From contig SCRL01000046.1 in NCBI GenBank assembly GCA_004298065.1, forward strand, positions 1 to 64,000: DNA of 64,000 nt. The letters are read 5' to 3'. The position numbers were made by a program, and so were the translations under genes. Numbering within the stretch: the first letter of the stretch is position 1; every line of letters starts with the position of its first letter. The DNA is from Gammaproteobacteria bacterium. Its GTDB lineage: Bacteria; Pseudomonadota; Gammaproteobacteria; Acidiferrobacterales; Sulfurifustaceae. A model generated the notes under the pieces. That model ran no database searches. It was not told where the DNA came from and was given only the letters and a program-made list of their open reading frames with translations. This document shows positions 21,463 through 30,487 of the stretch, in pieces.

Positions 21463-21546
21463 TTCACCACAGAGATCACAGAGAGCACGGAGAAAATCAG
21501 ATTTGCAATAAAACCTCTGTGAACTCTGTGTTCTCTGTGGTTAAGA
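21463..21546. repeat. Palindromic CACAGAG repeat, copy 2
   Basis: Same element as at 6926-7010. The left arm starts TTCACCACAGAGATCACAGAG and the right arm ends TGTTCTCTGTGGTTAAG. It lies 9 bases after the trxB stop and before the Smr-domain gene, so it may serve as the 3' hairpin of trxB mRNA. Confidence 0.85.
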
Positions 21547-21564
21547 ACTCTTAGGTCTCAGTCT

Positions 21565-22110
21565 ATGGCAGGAAAGGACAAGGCAGCTTCAAACGAGCCG
21601 GCGTCCTTTCCCGACGCCGTGGGCGAGGTGCGGCGCCTGAAACAGGACCGCGTCGCGCCGCCGCGCAAACGCCGTAAGCCCATCCCCGAACAGACGCTGC
21701 GCGATCAGCGCGAGGTCGTCTCGTCGCTGCTCTCCGACAATTTCGAGCCCGCCGAGATTGAAACCGGCGATGAACTGCTCTACGCCCGTCCCGGCCTGCA
21801 GCACAATGTGCTGCGCAAGTTGCGTCGCGGTCAGTACGCCATCCAGGGTCAGCTCGACCTGCACGGCAACACCGTGGTCGAAGCACGCGAGCGCGTCGCT
21901 GCGTTCCTGTATGACATGCAGATGCAGGATAAGCGCTGCGTGCGCATCATCCACGGCAAGGGCAAGAGTTCGGAAGGAAAACTGCCGGTGCTGAAGGGCA
22001 AGGTGAACGCGTGGCTGCGGCAGTGGGATCAGGTGCTCGCCTTCTGCTCTGCGCGACCGAACGACGGCGGAACGGGCGCGGTATACGTGCTTCTGCGGCG
22101 GAAATTGTGA
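21565..22110 (+). CDS. Smr-domain protein (SmrA-like)
   Basis: 181 residues. A charged N-terminal region with a basic stretch (PPRKRRKP) precedes a C-terminal Smr domain. Its two landmarks are LDLHG near residue 96 and HGKGKSS near residue 130. Small Smr proteins bind nucleic acid and several are endonucleases acting on RNA or branched DNA; which applies here cannot be told. The ribosome site before the ATG is weak. Confidence 0.85.
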   Translation: MAGKDKAASNEPASFPDAVGEVRRLKQDRVAPPRKRRKPIPEQTLRDQREVVSSLLSDNFEPAEIETGDELLYARPGLQHNVLRKLRRGQYAIQGQLDLHGNTVVEARERVAAFLYDMQMQDKRCVRIIHGKGKSSEGKLPVLKGKVNAWLRQWDQVLAFCSARPNDGGTGAVYVLLRRKL

Positions 22111-22211
22111 GCCGGGTTGCCGGCGCCCGCGCTTTTCCCTAGAGTGAAGATGGGTCGGAGGCCTGGACCCGGTCAGAAGTCAGCCGCACGCAACTTCACG
22201 GGAGCCGAGCC

Positions 22212-22544
22212 ATGCGTCGGAAACTGCTGTCGACGGCAATCCTAGTTTTCAGCCTCGCGCCGGTCGCCATCGCAACCGCGCAGTCGCCCGGCGATCCCGC
22301 CGCCGGGCAGAACAAGGCCCGCCTGTGCAACGGCTGCCACGCCATTCCCGGCTATCGCAACGCCTACCCCGCTTATCGCGTGCCGAAGCTCGGCGGCCAG
22401 CATGCGGAATATATTTCCGCAGCACTCAAGGCATACCAGACCGGCCAGCGCAGCCATCCGACGATGCATGCCATCGCCGCGACACTGGGCGATCAGGACA
22501 TCGCGGACCTGGCGGCCTACTTTTCCGGGAAGACGAAACCATGA
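22212..22544 (+). CDS. Monoheme cytochrome c (c4/c553-like)
   Basis: 110 residues. A Sec signal peptide (about residues 1-23, ending ATAQS) precedes one heme site, CNGCH. A Met in PTMHAI near residue 77 is a likely axial ligand. The fold order resembles one half of diheme cytochrome c4. It overlaps the next cytochrome gene by ATGA, so the two products probably work together as periplasmic electron carriers, perhaps towards a terminal oxidase (inference). Confidence 0.88.
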   Translation: MRRKLLSTAILVFSLAPVAIATAQSPGDPAAGQNKARLCNGCHAIPGYRNAYPAYRVPKLGGQHAEYISAALKAYQTGQRSHPTMHAIAATLGDQDIADLAAYFSGKTKP

Positions 22545-22885
22545 AGACACGGCTGGTCGTATTTGCCGCTGGCATGATGGCTTCAATCGCCCTGTCCGCT
22601 CACGCGGGCGGCGATCCGGTGGCAGGAAAACAGAAGGCCGCCGCCTGCCAAGCCTGTCACGGCATGGATGGAATCGGCGTCACGCCGCAATTCCCGACCT
22701 TGGCCGGACAATTTCCGGACTACCTCGTAAGAGCGCTATCGGACTACAAGTCAGGCCAGCGAAAGAACGCGATCATGGCGGGCTTTGCGGCGAATCTCAC
22801 GCCGCAGGATATGGAAGACCTCGCGAGCTTTTACGCCAGCCGCAAGAACGGACTGTACGTGAAGCAAGCACCAGGAATGCGCTGA
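22541..22885 (+). CDS. Monoheme cytochrome c (c4/c553-like), second of a pair
   Basis: 114 residues. A signal peptide (MKTRLVVFAAGMMASIALSA) is followed by CQACHGMDG, with a candidate axial Met in NAIMAGF. It is similar in layout to the preceding gene, and the two together look like a cytochrome c4 split into separate domains. The start ATG overlaps the previous stop. The decayed transposase on the other strand begins just downstream. Confidence 0.88.
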   Translation: MKTRLVVFAAGMMASIALSAHAGGDPVAGKQKAAACQACHGMDGIGVTPQFPTLAGQFPDYLVRALSDYKSGQRKNAIMAGFAANLTPQDMEDLASFYASRKNGLYVKQAPGMR

Positions 22886-22926
22886 CACAGCCTTGCTTCA
22901 ACGCACGCAGCGCCATGTACCACGCG

Positions 22927-23070
22927 TTCGAATTTCTGCGCATGCTCTTGCAAGGTGTCGAGATAGCGCCGGTAGTCTTCCTCGGCGTAGAAGCAGGGAC
23001 TGCGGTTGTTGCCGCGCTGGATGATGTGCCAAGGGATGCCGGCAAGGGCAAGGCGCGCGCGGCGGGGCAT
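22927..23070 (-). pseudogene. Truncated RAYT (REP-associated tyrosine transposase) fragment
   Basis: The first 48 residues match the start of the IS200-like Y1/RAYT family: MPRRARL, GIPWHIIQRGNNR, FYAEEDYRRYL and HAQKFE. The next expected block with the HxH metal site and the catalytic Tyr is missing; the frame runs on into unrelated sequence and stops at 22831. It is therefore inactive. Intact relatives mobilise or domesticate REP palindromes. Confidence 0.78.
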
Positions 23071-23086
23071 GGGGCGACGCGGGACA

Positions 23087-23290
23087 TTATTCCGGAACAA
23101 TAGCCTCGCCGCGGCGCAGGCGCTCCTGCCGCACTGCAGTTTCGGGGGTACGGGCCATAAGGGTAAACAGTCTTGCGTCCTCCGCCCACCGAAGGCGTTC
23201 GATCAGCGTCAGCCGTGCGAACGCATCAAGCTGTTCGTCGCTGACATCGTAATAGAATCCGCCTTTCGCTTTTTCTGTGCCTTTTCCCAT
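23087..23290 (-). CDS. Small hypothetical partner of nucleotidyltransferase
   Basis: 67 residues, acidic-basic and helical (SDEQLDAFARLTLIERLRW). Similar short proteins are found beside nucleotidyltransferase genes in proteobacteria, but I do not know a demonstrated function. It starts six bases after the nucleotidyltransferase stop, so the two form a bicistronic unit, possibly toxin-antitoxin-like (inference). The end of the gene is 16 bases from the RAYT fragment. Confidence 0.6.
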   Translation of the reverse strand: MGKGTEKAKGGFYYDVSDEQLDAFARLTLIERLRWAEDARLFTLMARTPETAVRQERLRRGEAIVPE

Positions 23291-23296
23291 AGCCGG

Positions 23297-23788
23297 TTAT
23301 TTGTGCCGTTTAATGAGTTTTTCCAACTGCTCGATGTCCGCCTTATCTTGCGCCCGACCGGTCGAACGCTTGAGGGAAATCATATCCTCTACGGCCGCCA
23401 AGGGCACGTGCACTCCCTCTATGACTTTGGTTTCTGCGCGTTTCAGGGATTCGGCGACATCAATGGGCGGTTCGATGAGAATATCCACTGTCGGACCTTT
23501 CGGATCGCGAGGACGCAGGGCAAAGGCAATCATGTGCTTTTCAACAACCCATGCTCGCCTGGCCGAAGGATTCAGCAGTTCATCGATTTTTACAGGCGCC
23601 ACAGGCTGCAAACCCAAGCCATTGGCCGCGCCCAGAAATGCCCGCAAATTGACCTCATCCATGACCAGAGCGATGTCCACATCCATGGTCATGCGCGGCA
23701 CGCCGTGCAAGTTCATGGCGATCCCGCCAACCAGCAGGTAACGAACCTGCTTGGCCTCCAGTGCGCGGAATAAATCCAGATAGAACAT
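23297..23788 (-). CDS. Putative nucleotidyltransferase (AbiEii/MNT-like)
   Basis: 163 residues from the ATG at 23788; a longer frame would run into ispF. The nucleotidyltransferase core is clear: YLLVGGIAMNLHG followed by the metal site MTMDVDIAL, and a later Asp in TVDILIE. The C-terminal helix has EDMISLKR, frequent in the AbiEii/AbiGii-related group. The substrate is unknown. It is paired with a small gene downstream and sits between ispF and a transposase remnant, a typical accessory-gene spot. Confidence 0.75.
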   Translation of the reverse strand: MFYLDLFRALEAKQVRYLLVGGIAMNLHGVPRMTMDVDIALVMDEVNLRAFLGAANGLGLQPVAPVKIDELLNPSARRAWVVEKHMIAFALRPRDPKGPTVDILIEPPIDVAESLKRAETKVIEGVHVPLAAVEDMISLKRSTGRAQDKADIEQLEKLIKRHK

Positions 23789-23798
23789 GCGCGCCTGC

Positions 23799-24281
23799 CT
23801 AATTACTGTCCTTCTGCAGCAACACCACCGCGTGCGCGGCAATACCCTCTTCACGGCCGGCAAATCCCATTTTTTCCGTCGTGCCGGCCTTGATGTTCAC
23901 GCCGTCGGCGGGAATTCCGAGATCGGCGGCTAGGTTCTGCTTCATTTGATCCATGTAAGGCGCGAGTTTCGGCGCCTGCGCCACGATGGTTGCGTCCATG
24001 TTCGCCACTTTCCAGCCTTTGGCCTCAATCGCGTCCTTCACCCGACGCAGCAGAATGCGGCTGTCAATGTTCTTGTACTGCGGATCGGAGTCTGGAAAGT
24101 GCCGGCCGATATCGCCCAGCCCCGCGGCACCGAGGCAGGCATCGCATACCGCGTGAATCAGCGCATCGGCGTCGGAATGACCGGCCAGACCCTTCACGTG
24201 CGGGATCTTCACACCGCCGAGAATGAGATCGCGCCCCGTAACGAGGGCATGGACGTCGTAACCATGACCGACACGCATCAT
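23799..24281 (-). CDS. ispF: 2-C-methyl-D-erythritol 2,4-cyclodiphosphate synthase
   Basis: 160 residues starting RVGHGYDVH, whose Asp and His bind the metal; [17 protein letters not shown] and the C-terminal TTEKMGF are also present. It makes MEcPP in the non-mevalonate isoprenoid pathway. It overlaps ispD by ATGA, so IspD and IspF, which catalyse non-adjacent steps, are translated together as in most Gammaproteobacteria. Confidence 0.96.
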   Translation of the reverse strand: MMRVGHGYDVHALVTGRDLILGGVKIPHVKGLAGHSDADALIHAVCDACLGAAGLGDIGRHFPDSDPQYKNIDSRILLRRVKDAIEAKGWKVANMDATIVAQAPKLAPYMDQMKQNLAADLGIPADGVNIKAGTTEKMGFAGREEGIAAHAVVLLQKDSN

Positions 24282-25000
24282 TCGGATTCTTTCTCCTGCT
24301 GCTTCAGAAACAATTCTGCCAAAGCGAGATCGCCCGGCAGGGTGATCTTTATATTATCCGGATGGCCCGCGACCAACCGCGGATGACCGCCGGCCATTTC
24401 GATGGCCGCCGCTTCATCGGTAATCTCATCGCCTTGTGCCAGCGCTCTTTCCAGCGCCTTTCGAAGAGCACCGATGCGAAACATCTGCGGGGTTAATGCG
24501 CGCCATAACCCTTCGCGTGAAACGGTTTCGCGCACGCAACCAGCCTCGTCGGCGCGTTTGACGGTATCGGCCACCGGTAGCGCCAGCAGGCCGCCATCGC
24601 CATTGGTTTCGATGGCATTAACCAGCGCGTCGATGTCGGCAAGGCGCACACACGGGCGCACAGCATCGTGCACCAGCACCCAGTCGGCTTCGCGTGCGTG
24701 GGCCGTGAGCGCCTTGAGACCGTTCAAGACCGTGTGCGCGCGAGTGGCGCCGCCGGGATAGGTGCCGAGAAATTTTGGCAGCCGCTCGGCCTCGGTCTCG
24801 TGCGCCTGCCAGTGCCGGTCGCCGGAGGAGATGCCGACCATCGCCCCGCTCAGGCGCGGATAATGGCACAGGCGTTCCAGGGTGTGGAGGATGACGGGAC
24901 GGCCGCGCAGCAGCAGGTACTGCTTGGGGAGGGCCATACCCATGCGCAGGCCGACACCGGCGGCCGGTATCAGCCCCCAGATGCCATCTGCGTTCGACAA
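24278..25000 (-). CDS. ispD: 2-C-methyl-D-erythritol 4-phosphate cytidylyltransferase
   Basis: 240 residues. The nucleotide-binding start is [20 protein letters not shown], with VHDAVRPC in the middle and TDEAAAIE near the end. It couples CTP with MEP in isoprenoid precursor synthesis. It follows carD after 19 bases on the same strand, probably in one operon carD-ispD-ispF. Confidence 0.96.
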   Translation of the reverse strand: MSNADGIWGLIPAAGVGLRMGMALPKQYLLLRGRPVILHTLERLCHYPRLSGAMVGISSGDRHWQAHETEAERLPKFLGTYPGGATRAHTVLNGLKALTAHAREADWVLVHDAVRPCVRLADIDALVNAIETNGDGGLLALPVADTVKRADEAGCVRETVSREGLWRALTPQMFRIGALRKALERALAQGDEITDEAAAIEMAGGHPRLVAGHPDNIKITLPGDLALAELFLKQQEKESE

Positions 25001-25019
25001 GGATAAGATCCGCTAAGGT

Positions 25020-25532
25020 TTAGTTCGGGGTACCGACGATGCAGCTCTGGATATGGATGCGCGCCGTCTCGGGCGAGATGCCCTCGACCGCGGCGAGCTC
25101 GCGCACGAGGTAGCCCGAGGCGGTCTCGAGCAGCAACGACTCCTCGAACGACAGACCGGTGGTCTTCTTCCAGCGGGTCAGGTCACGGACCACTTCACCG
25201 AGATCGAGGCATGAGCCGGTGTTGATACGGCGTTCGATCTCCTTGCAGCGCTCGGCCCAATTGCCGCCGGTTACCTTTTTACCGCTCTTGGCGGCCAGAA
25301 TCTTGAACAACTCCTTGATCTTCTTGCCGTCGAGCAGGGGGCGGATACCGGACTTCTGGACATTGGCCTTCGGCACCCGCACCGTCATCCGTGTCTCGGG
25401 GATGCGGATGACGAAGCACTTTTCCAACTTGCCAGAGTGATAAACGTCTTCCACCGACTCGATGACACCGACGCCGGCGGATGGATAGAAAATAGTGTCC
25501 CCGGGCTTGAGTCTCAGCTGCTTGGGAATCAT
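25020..25532 (-). CDS. CarD-family RNA polymerase-binding regulator
   Basis: 170 residues. The N-terminal Tudor-like RNAP-interaction domain (KPGDTIFYPSAGVGVIESVED) is followed by a helical C-terminal DNA-binding domain. Proteins of this family bind the beta subunit and modulate promoter opening. A strong ribosome site (ggaaggtgg) precedes the ATG. The RNAP-binding domain is homologous to that of Mfd, whose gene is divergent and adjacent. Confidence 0.92.
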   Translation of the reverse strand: MIPKQLRLKPGDTIFYPSAGVGVIESVEDVYHSGKLEKCFVIRIPETRMTVRVPKANVQKSGIRPLLDGKKIKELFKILAAKSGKKVTGGNWAERCKEIERRINTGSCLDLGEVVRDLTRWKKTTGLSFEESLLLETASGYLVRELAAVEGISPETARIHIQSCIVGTPN

Positions 25533-25599
25533 CCTCCACCTTCCTTAGATTTAGTTATCAATCAATGGTGTTGTGACTTCTGTTATCGCTTTTTCTGAA

Positions 25600-25628
25600 A
25601 TTATGCATACAACATACCACTGTGACAA
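25600..25628 (-). promoter_or_regulatory. Predicted sigma70 promoter of carD-ispD-ispF
   Basis: On the minus strand TTGTCA and CATAAT are separated by exactly 17 bases inside the AT-rich 163-base gap between carD and mfd. The start of transcription would lie about 60-65 bases before the carD ATG. No equally good promoter for mfd was found in the same gap. Confidence 0.55.
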
Positions 25629-25695
25629 TGCTTTTACCGCTCATCCCGGCAATTCTTAATAAAGCACGTTAAAATAGCTTAAAAAGTACCGTCGC

Positions 25696-28600
25696 ATGAC
25701 TTTCCCTGACCCAAAGTCGGAAAAACCCGTTTTCGTATCGTCACTTAGCCCAGTCCTGCCAACAGAATCGGGAGAGGTGCTGCGCTGGAGCCGGCTCTAT
25801 GGCAGTGCGCGCGGACTGGCGCTAGCCAACGCCGCGCGGCGGCACCCCGGACCGCTGCTGGTCGTAACTGCGAGCGTGCATGCGGCCGAACAGATCGAGG
25901 ATGAAATCCGGTTCTATGGCGCGACTGCCGACACCCCTCCCCTGCTCCACTTTCCGGACTGGGAATGCCTGCCGTACGACGTCGTCTCGCCGCACCAGGG
26001 TATCGTTTCTGAACGGCTTGAGACGCTCTACCGCCTGCCGGGACTGACCCGCGGCATCGTGCTCGCGGCCGTGCCTACCCTGATGCACCGGCTGGCGCCG
26101 CGGGAGTATGTCGGCAGCCACAGCTTCGTGCTGACGCGCGGCGAGCGGCTGGACTTGGCCAGCCTGCGCACCACCCTTGCTCACGCCGGCTACAACGCCG
26201 TATCGCAGGTCATGGAACCGGGCGAATTCGCCGTGCGCGGCGGCGTCATCGACCTGTTCCCGGCCGGCAGCCAGACACCCTATCGTCTCGACCTCTTTGG
26301 CGACGAAGTTGAGTCCATCCGCGAGTTCGATCCGTCCAGCCAACGATCGGGAAAACAGTTAGACGGTATACGTCTGCTGCCGGCGCGCGAGTTTCCGCTG
26401 ACCGAGGAGGCTATCCAGGGCTTCCGCCAGGCGTTCCGTGCGCGCTTCGAGGGCGATCCCCAAAAAGCCGCGGTCTACCGCGACGTGAGCAAGGGACTGG
26501 CGCCGGCCGGCGTCGAGTATTACCTGCCACTGTTCTTTGGCCGGCTGGCCACGATATTTGACTACCTGCCGGACAGCACGCTGTGCGTACTCGAAGCCGG
26601 TGTGGAACATACCGCGCGCGAATTCGAGCACGAAAGCCGCCAGCGGCATCAGGACCTGCGCCACGACCGCGAACGGCCGCTGCTGGCACCCGAAGAGCTT
26701 TTCCTCGATACCGCCGAGTTTACGCAACGGATTGCACGGCTTTCACGCGTCGAACTGCTCGATTTTCAGGCCGATGAAGCGGCGCACGCTGGCGTCGTCG
26801 GCTATGACACCCTGCCGCCGATGACGTTGCCGGTGGATTACAAATCCAACAGGCCCTACGGTGCCCTGTTCGATTATCTGCGATCCACGCCGGAGCGGGT
26901 GCTGTTGGTCGCCGAAACACCGGGGCGAAAGGAAACCCTGCGCGAACTGTTGCAGGCGGGCGGCCAACCCGTATCGGAACTGGCCGGCTGGGAAAATTTC
27001 ATGCACAGCGATGCCCGAGTAGGACTTGCGGTTGCCAACATCGAGCGCGGATTGCGACTGCCGGCGCTGGGGCTGAGTGTCATCACCGAACCGCAGCTCT
27101 ACGGCGAACGCGCAGTCCAGCGCCGCCGGCGCGAGGCGGCGCGCGATCCCGAGGCCGTCATCCGCAGCCTCGCGGAACTGCGCGTCGGTGACCCGGTGGT
27201 GCACGAAGACCACGGTGTCGGCCGGTATCTGGGCCTGCAAACGCTCGACATCGGCGACGGACGCACGGAGTTTTTGACGCTTGAGTACGCCGACAGTGAC
27301 AAGCTCTACATTCCGGTGCTGAGCCTGCATCTCATCACGCGCTACACCGGCACCGACCCGGAGCATGCACCATTACACAAACTCGGCGGCGAAGCCTGGG
27401 ACAAGGCCCGGCGCCGCGCGCTTGAAAAGGCCTGGGACGCGGCGGCCGAACTGCTGGATATCTACGCCCAACGTGCAGCCCGTTCCGGCCATGCGTTTCC
27501 GATGCACGATACCCACTACCAGGCATTCGCCGACACGTTCCCGTTCGAGGAGACACCGGACCAGGCGCGCGCGATCAACGAGGTGCTGGCCGACATGGAG
27601 GCCGGCAAACCGATGGACCGGCTGGTGTGCGGCGATGTCGGCTTCGGCAAGACCGAAGTTGCGCTGCGCGCAGCATTTCTTGCGGTGTACGGAAAAAAAC
27701 AGGTGGCAGTGCTGGTGCCCACTACTCTGCTTGCGCAACAGCACTATCAAAACTTCCGTGACCGCTTTGCCGGCCTGCCGGTACGCATCGAACTGATGTC
27801 GCGCTTTCGCAGCAAGACCGAACAGCACCAGGCGGCCCAGGGACTGGCGGACGGCACGGTGGACATCGTCATCGGCACACACCGGTTGCTGCAGGAAGAC
27901 ATCCGTTTCAAACAGCTTGGGCTCGTCATCCTCGACGAGGAACACCGCTTCGGCGTACGCCAGAAAGAACGGCTGCGCAAGCTGCGTGCCGAGGTGGACG
28001 TGCTCACCATGACCGCCACCCCCATCCCGCGCACGCTCAACATGGCGCTGGCCTCGCTGCGCGACATCTCGCTCATCACCACCGCGCCCGAGGGGCGGCT
28101 CTCGGTCCGGACCGCCGTCAGCGAGTGGAACAAGAGTCTGATTCGCGAGGCCTGCCTGCGCGAAATCCGCCGCGGCGGGCAGGTGTATTACCTGCACAAC
28201 GAGGTGCGCACCATCGACAAGGCCGCGCGCGAACTGGCGGAGCTGCTGCCCGAGGCCGACATCCGCGTGGCCCACGGCCAGATGCCGGAACACGACCTCG
28301 AGCGCATCATGCTCGATTTCTACCACCGGCGCTTCAACATCCTCGTGTGCTCGACCATTATCGAATCAGGCATCGACGTGCCGACGGCGAATACCATCAT
28401 CATCGAGCGCGCCGACAAGTTCGGCCTGGCGCAACTGCACCAGCTGCGCGGACGCGTGGGGCGCTCGCACCACCGCGCCTACGCCTACCTGCTGATTCCC
28501 GGGTGGAAGGCGATCACGGGCGACGCGCGCAAGCGCCTGGAGGCGATCCAGTCGTTGGAAGAACTCGGCGCCGGCTTCGCGCTCGCCTCGCACGACCTTG

Positions 28601-29196
28601 AAATCCGCGGCGCGGGTGAATTGCTCGGCGAGCAGCAAAGCGGCGCCATCGACGAGGTGGGATTTTCGCTTTACTCGGAGTTGCTTGATCGCGCGGTAAA
28701 GAGCCTGAAGGAAGGAAAGAAACGCGAGGACGAGGCCGCGGCGCCGCGCGGCACGGAGGTGAACCTGCATGCGCCGGTATTGCTGCCGGAGGACTACCTG
28801 CCGGACGTGCACATGCGCCTGGTGTTGTACAAGCGCATCGCCGGCTGCGCCGATGCGCAGGCATTGCTGACGCTGCGCGAGGAGGTCATCGACCGCTTCG
28901 GCCCGCTGCCCGAGCCGGCGAAACTCCTGTTCCGCGCCACCGAGCTCAAGCTCGCCGCGACCGCGCTTGGCATGCGCAAGATCGACGCCGGCCCGCGCGG
29001 CGTGCGCATCGAGTTCACGGCGCAACCGCCTATCGACCCGATGATAATCCTGAAACTGGTGCAGTCCGCGCCAAAGGTTTACCGGCTCGAGAAAGGCAGC
29101 CGGTTGCGGGTGCTGGGGGAAATGCCGGAGGTGGAAGTGCGCCTGAAGACGATTCAGGCGGTGTTGACGGCGCTAACGCCGAAGGCTGAGAAATAA
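25696..29196 (+). CDS. mfd: Transcription-repair coupling factor Mfd
   Basis: 1166 residues, full length. Domains in order: a UvrB-like N-terminal part that recruits UvrA; the RNAP-interaction domain near residue 495 (VGDPVVHEDHGVGRYLGL); a RecG-like helicase motor with Walker A GDVGFGKTEVA near residue 645 and DEEHRFG near 745; the TRG region; and a C-terminal autoinhibitory domain. It removes RNA polymerase stalled at lesions and recruits UvrAB. A palindromic repeat lies 29 bases downstream. Confidence 0.97.
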   Translation: MTFPDPKSEKPVFVSSLSPVLPTESGEVLRWSRLYGSARGLALANAARRHPGPLLVVTASVHAAEQIEDEIRFYGATADTPPLLHFPDWECLPYDVVSPHQGIVSERLETLYRLPGLTRGIVLAAVPTLMHRLAPREYVGSHSFVLTRGERLDLASLRTTLAHAGYNAVSQVMEPGEFAVRGGVIDLFPAGSQTPYRLDLFGDEVESIREFDPSSQRSGKQLDGIRLLPAREFPLTEEAIQGFRQAFRARFEGDPQKAAVYRDVSKGLAPAGVEYYLPLFFGRLATIFDYLPDSTLCVLEAGVEHTAREFEHESRQRHQDLRHDRERPLLAPEELFLDTAEFTQRIARLSRVELLDFQADEAAHAGVVGYDTLPPMTLPVDYKSNRPYGALFDYLRSTPERVLLVAETPGRKETLRELLQAGGQPVSELAGWENFMHSDARVGLAVANIERGLRLPALGLSVITEPQLYGERAVQRRRREAARDPEAVIRSLAELRVGDPVVHEDHGVGRYLGLQTLDIGDGRTEFLTLEYADSDKLYIPVLSLHLITRYTGTDPEHAPLHKLGGEAWDKARRRALEKAWDAAAELLDIYAQRAARSGHAFPMHDTHYQAFADTFPFEETPDQARAINEVLADMEAGKPMDRLVCGDVGFGKTEVALRAAFLAVYGKKQVAVLVPTTLLAQQHYQNFRDRFAGLPVRIELMSRFRSKTEQHQAAQGLADGTVDIVIGTHRLLQEDIRFKQLGLVILDEEHRFGVRQKERLRKLRAEVDVLTMTATPIPRTLNMALASLRDISLITTAPEGRLSVRTAVSEWNKSLIREACLREIRRGGQVYYLHNEVRTIDKAARELAELLPEADIRVAHGQMPEHDLERIMLDFYHRRFNILVCSTIIESGIDVPTANTIIIERADKFGLAQLHQLRGRVGRSHHRAYAYLLIPGWKAITGDARKRLEAIQSLEELGAGFALASHDLEIRGAGELLGEQQSGAIDEVGFSLYSELLDRAVKSLKEGKKREDEAAAPRGTEVNLHAPVLLPEDYLPDVHMRLVLYKRIAGCADAQALLTLREEVIDRFGPLPEPAKLLFRATELKLAATALGMRKIDAGPRGVRIEFTAQPPIDPMIILKLVQSAPKVYRLEKGSRLRVLGEMPEVEVRLKTIQAVLTALTPKAEK

Positions 29197-29225
29197 GACC
29201 AGGGAAATTCTGATTTATACGATTG

Positions 29226-29314
29226 TTCACCACGGAGATCACAGAGGGCACGGAGAATGTCTGAGCAAAGACAATGAAACCACCTCTGTGATCTCTGTGT
29301 CCTCTGTGGTGAAA
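29226..29314. repeat. Palindromic CACAGAG repeat, copy 3
   Basis: The left arm starts TTCACCACGGAGATCACAGAG and the right arm ends CTCTGTGGTGAAAAT, with the same 9-bp periodic units as the other two copies. It fills the gap between convergent mfd and def and may act as a bidirectional 3' hairpin. It ends 2 bases before the def stop codon. Confidence 0.85.
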
Positions 29315-29316
29315 AT

Positions 29317-29835
29317 TTAAAGGTCGGGGAACAGCGCGTCCTCGAATCCGAGCAGGCGGATGTCCTTGAGGCGCATGGGGTAGAGAATACCGTCCAGGTG
29401 GTCGCACTCGTGCTGCACAACGCGGGCATGGAAGTCTGAAACCGTGCGATCGATGGGCTTGCCCTTCTCGTCGAATCCGCGGTAACGCAGCCGCTTGTGG
29501 CGACTCACCAGCCCACGCAGGCCTGGCACGCTCAGGCACCCCTCCCAGCCGTCCTCCATCTCCGAGCCGAGCAGTTCGAGCACCGGATTGATCAGGATGG
29601 TGCGCGGCACGGCCTCGGCGTCCGGGTAACGCGGATTCGACTGGACCTCGAAGATGACGACGCGCTGCGATACCCCGATCTGCGGCGCCGCAAGGCCGGC
29701 ACCGTTGAGCGCCGCCATGGTGTCGAACATGTCGCGTATAAGCGCATCGAGTTCGGGCGTACCGAACTCACGCACCTCCTCCGCCCGCTTGTACAACAGC
29801 GGGTCGCCCATCTTCAACACCTTGCGTGCGGCCAT
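29317..29835 (-). CDS. def: Peptide deformylase
   Basis: 172 residues. All three family motifs are present: [18 protein letters not shown] and [12 protein letters not shown], giving the Cys-His-His metal site and the catalytic Glu-like position. It removes the formyl group from nascent proteins. No fmt gene is adjacent, so this may be a second deformylase (inference). Confidence 0.95.
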   Translation of the reverse strand: MAARKVLKMGDPLLYKRAEEVREFGTPELDALIRDMFDTMAALNGAGLAAPQIGVSQRVVIFEVQSNPRYPDAEAVPRTILINPVLELLGSEMEDGWEGCLSVPGLRGLVSRHKRLRYRGFDEKGKPIDRTVSDFHARVVQHECDHLDGILYPMRLKDIRLLGFEDALFPDL

Positions 29836-29884
29836 GTAGTCAACTCGAAATTACGGCGATGATGCGACATACTAGCCAAAACCC

Positions 29885-30487
29885 ATGGCCGGAAAAACCG
29901 TGAAAATCCTGTCGACTCTCCTTGCTGCCGCGGTGCTGACGCTGCCTGCGCTTGCCTGGCCCGCCACCGGCCCGACGCTGTACGACATCGAGGTATTGGT
30001 ATTTGAGAACCGCCAACCCGGACTGGAGGGCGGTGAAACCTGGAAGGAACCGAGGAAGGAGCCGGGAGATACTGAGACAGCCAGCCCCGAAAGCGCGCCG
30101 GAACCGAATTCAACACTGTCGAAAGCAGCCGCGGAGCTGGTGCGCGGCGGGCAGCACCGCATGCTGGCACACAAACGCTGGCAGCAGAATGCCGATGCCA
30201 AATCGGGAACCACGCCGTTGCGGCTGCAAAGCCCGGGGCAGGAACTCGACGGCACACTGCGCTTCTACTTCAGCCGTTTCCTGCACGTGGAGCTGAACCT
30301 GACGCTGCAGGAGACAGCCGGCGGGATGGCCTATCAACTTGCCGAACATCGGCGCGTGCGGCCACAGGAGATTTACTACTTCGATCACCCCAAGCTCGGG
30401 GCGTTGGTGCGGATCACAGCCGTGGGCAAACCCGAGAAGCCGAAGCCCGCGAAACAACCCGTCAAGAAGGTCAAGCCTTCGCGATAA
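29885..30487 (+). CDS. CsiV-family periplasmic protein
   Basis: 200 residues. A signal peptide (LSTLLAAAVLTLPALAWPA) is followed by YDIEVLVFENR, typical of the CsiV family, and a C-terminal part with GTLRFYFSRFLHVELNL and a Lys/Pro-rich tail. CsiV in other Gammaproteobacteria is linked to peptidoglycan-modifying stress responses, but the function here is not established. The last 17 bases overlap the convergent phosphorylase gene. Confidence 0.75.
   Translation: MAGKTVKILSTLLAAAVLTLPALAWPATGPTLYDIEVLVFENRQPGLEGGETWKEPRKEPGDTETASPESAPEPNSTLSKAAAELVRGGQHRMLAHKRWQQNADAKSGTTPLRLQSPGQELDGTLRFYFSRFLHVELNLTLQETAGGMAYQLAEHRRVRPQEIYYFDHPKLGALVRITAVGKPEKPKPAKQPVKKVKPSR

Noticed and set aside
25633-25695. 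Promoter for mfd with TAAAAT at 25670
   Set aside because: No acceptable -35 or extended -10 at the right distance, so not listed as a feature.
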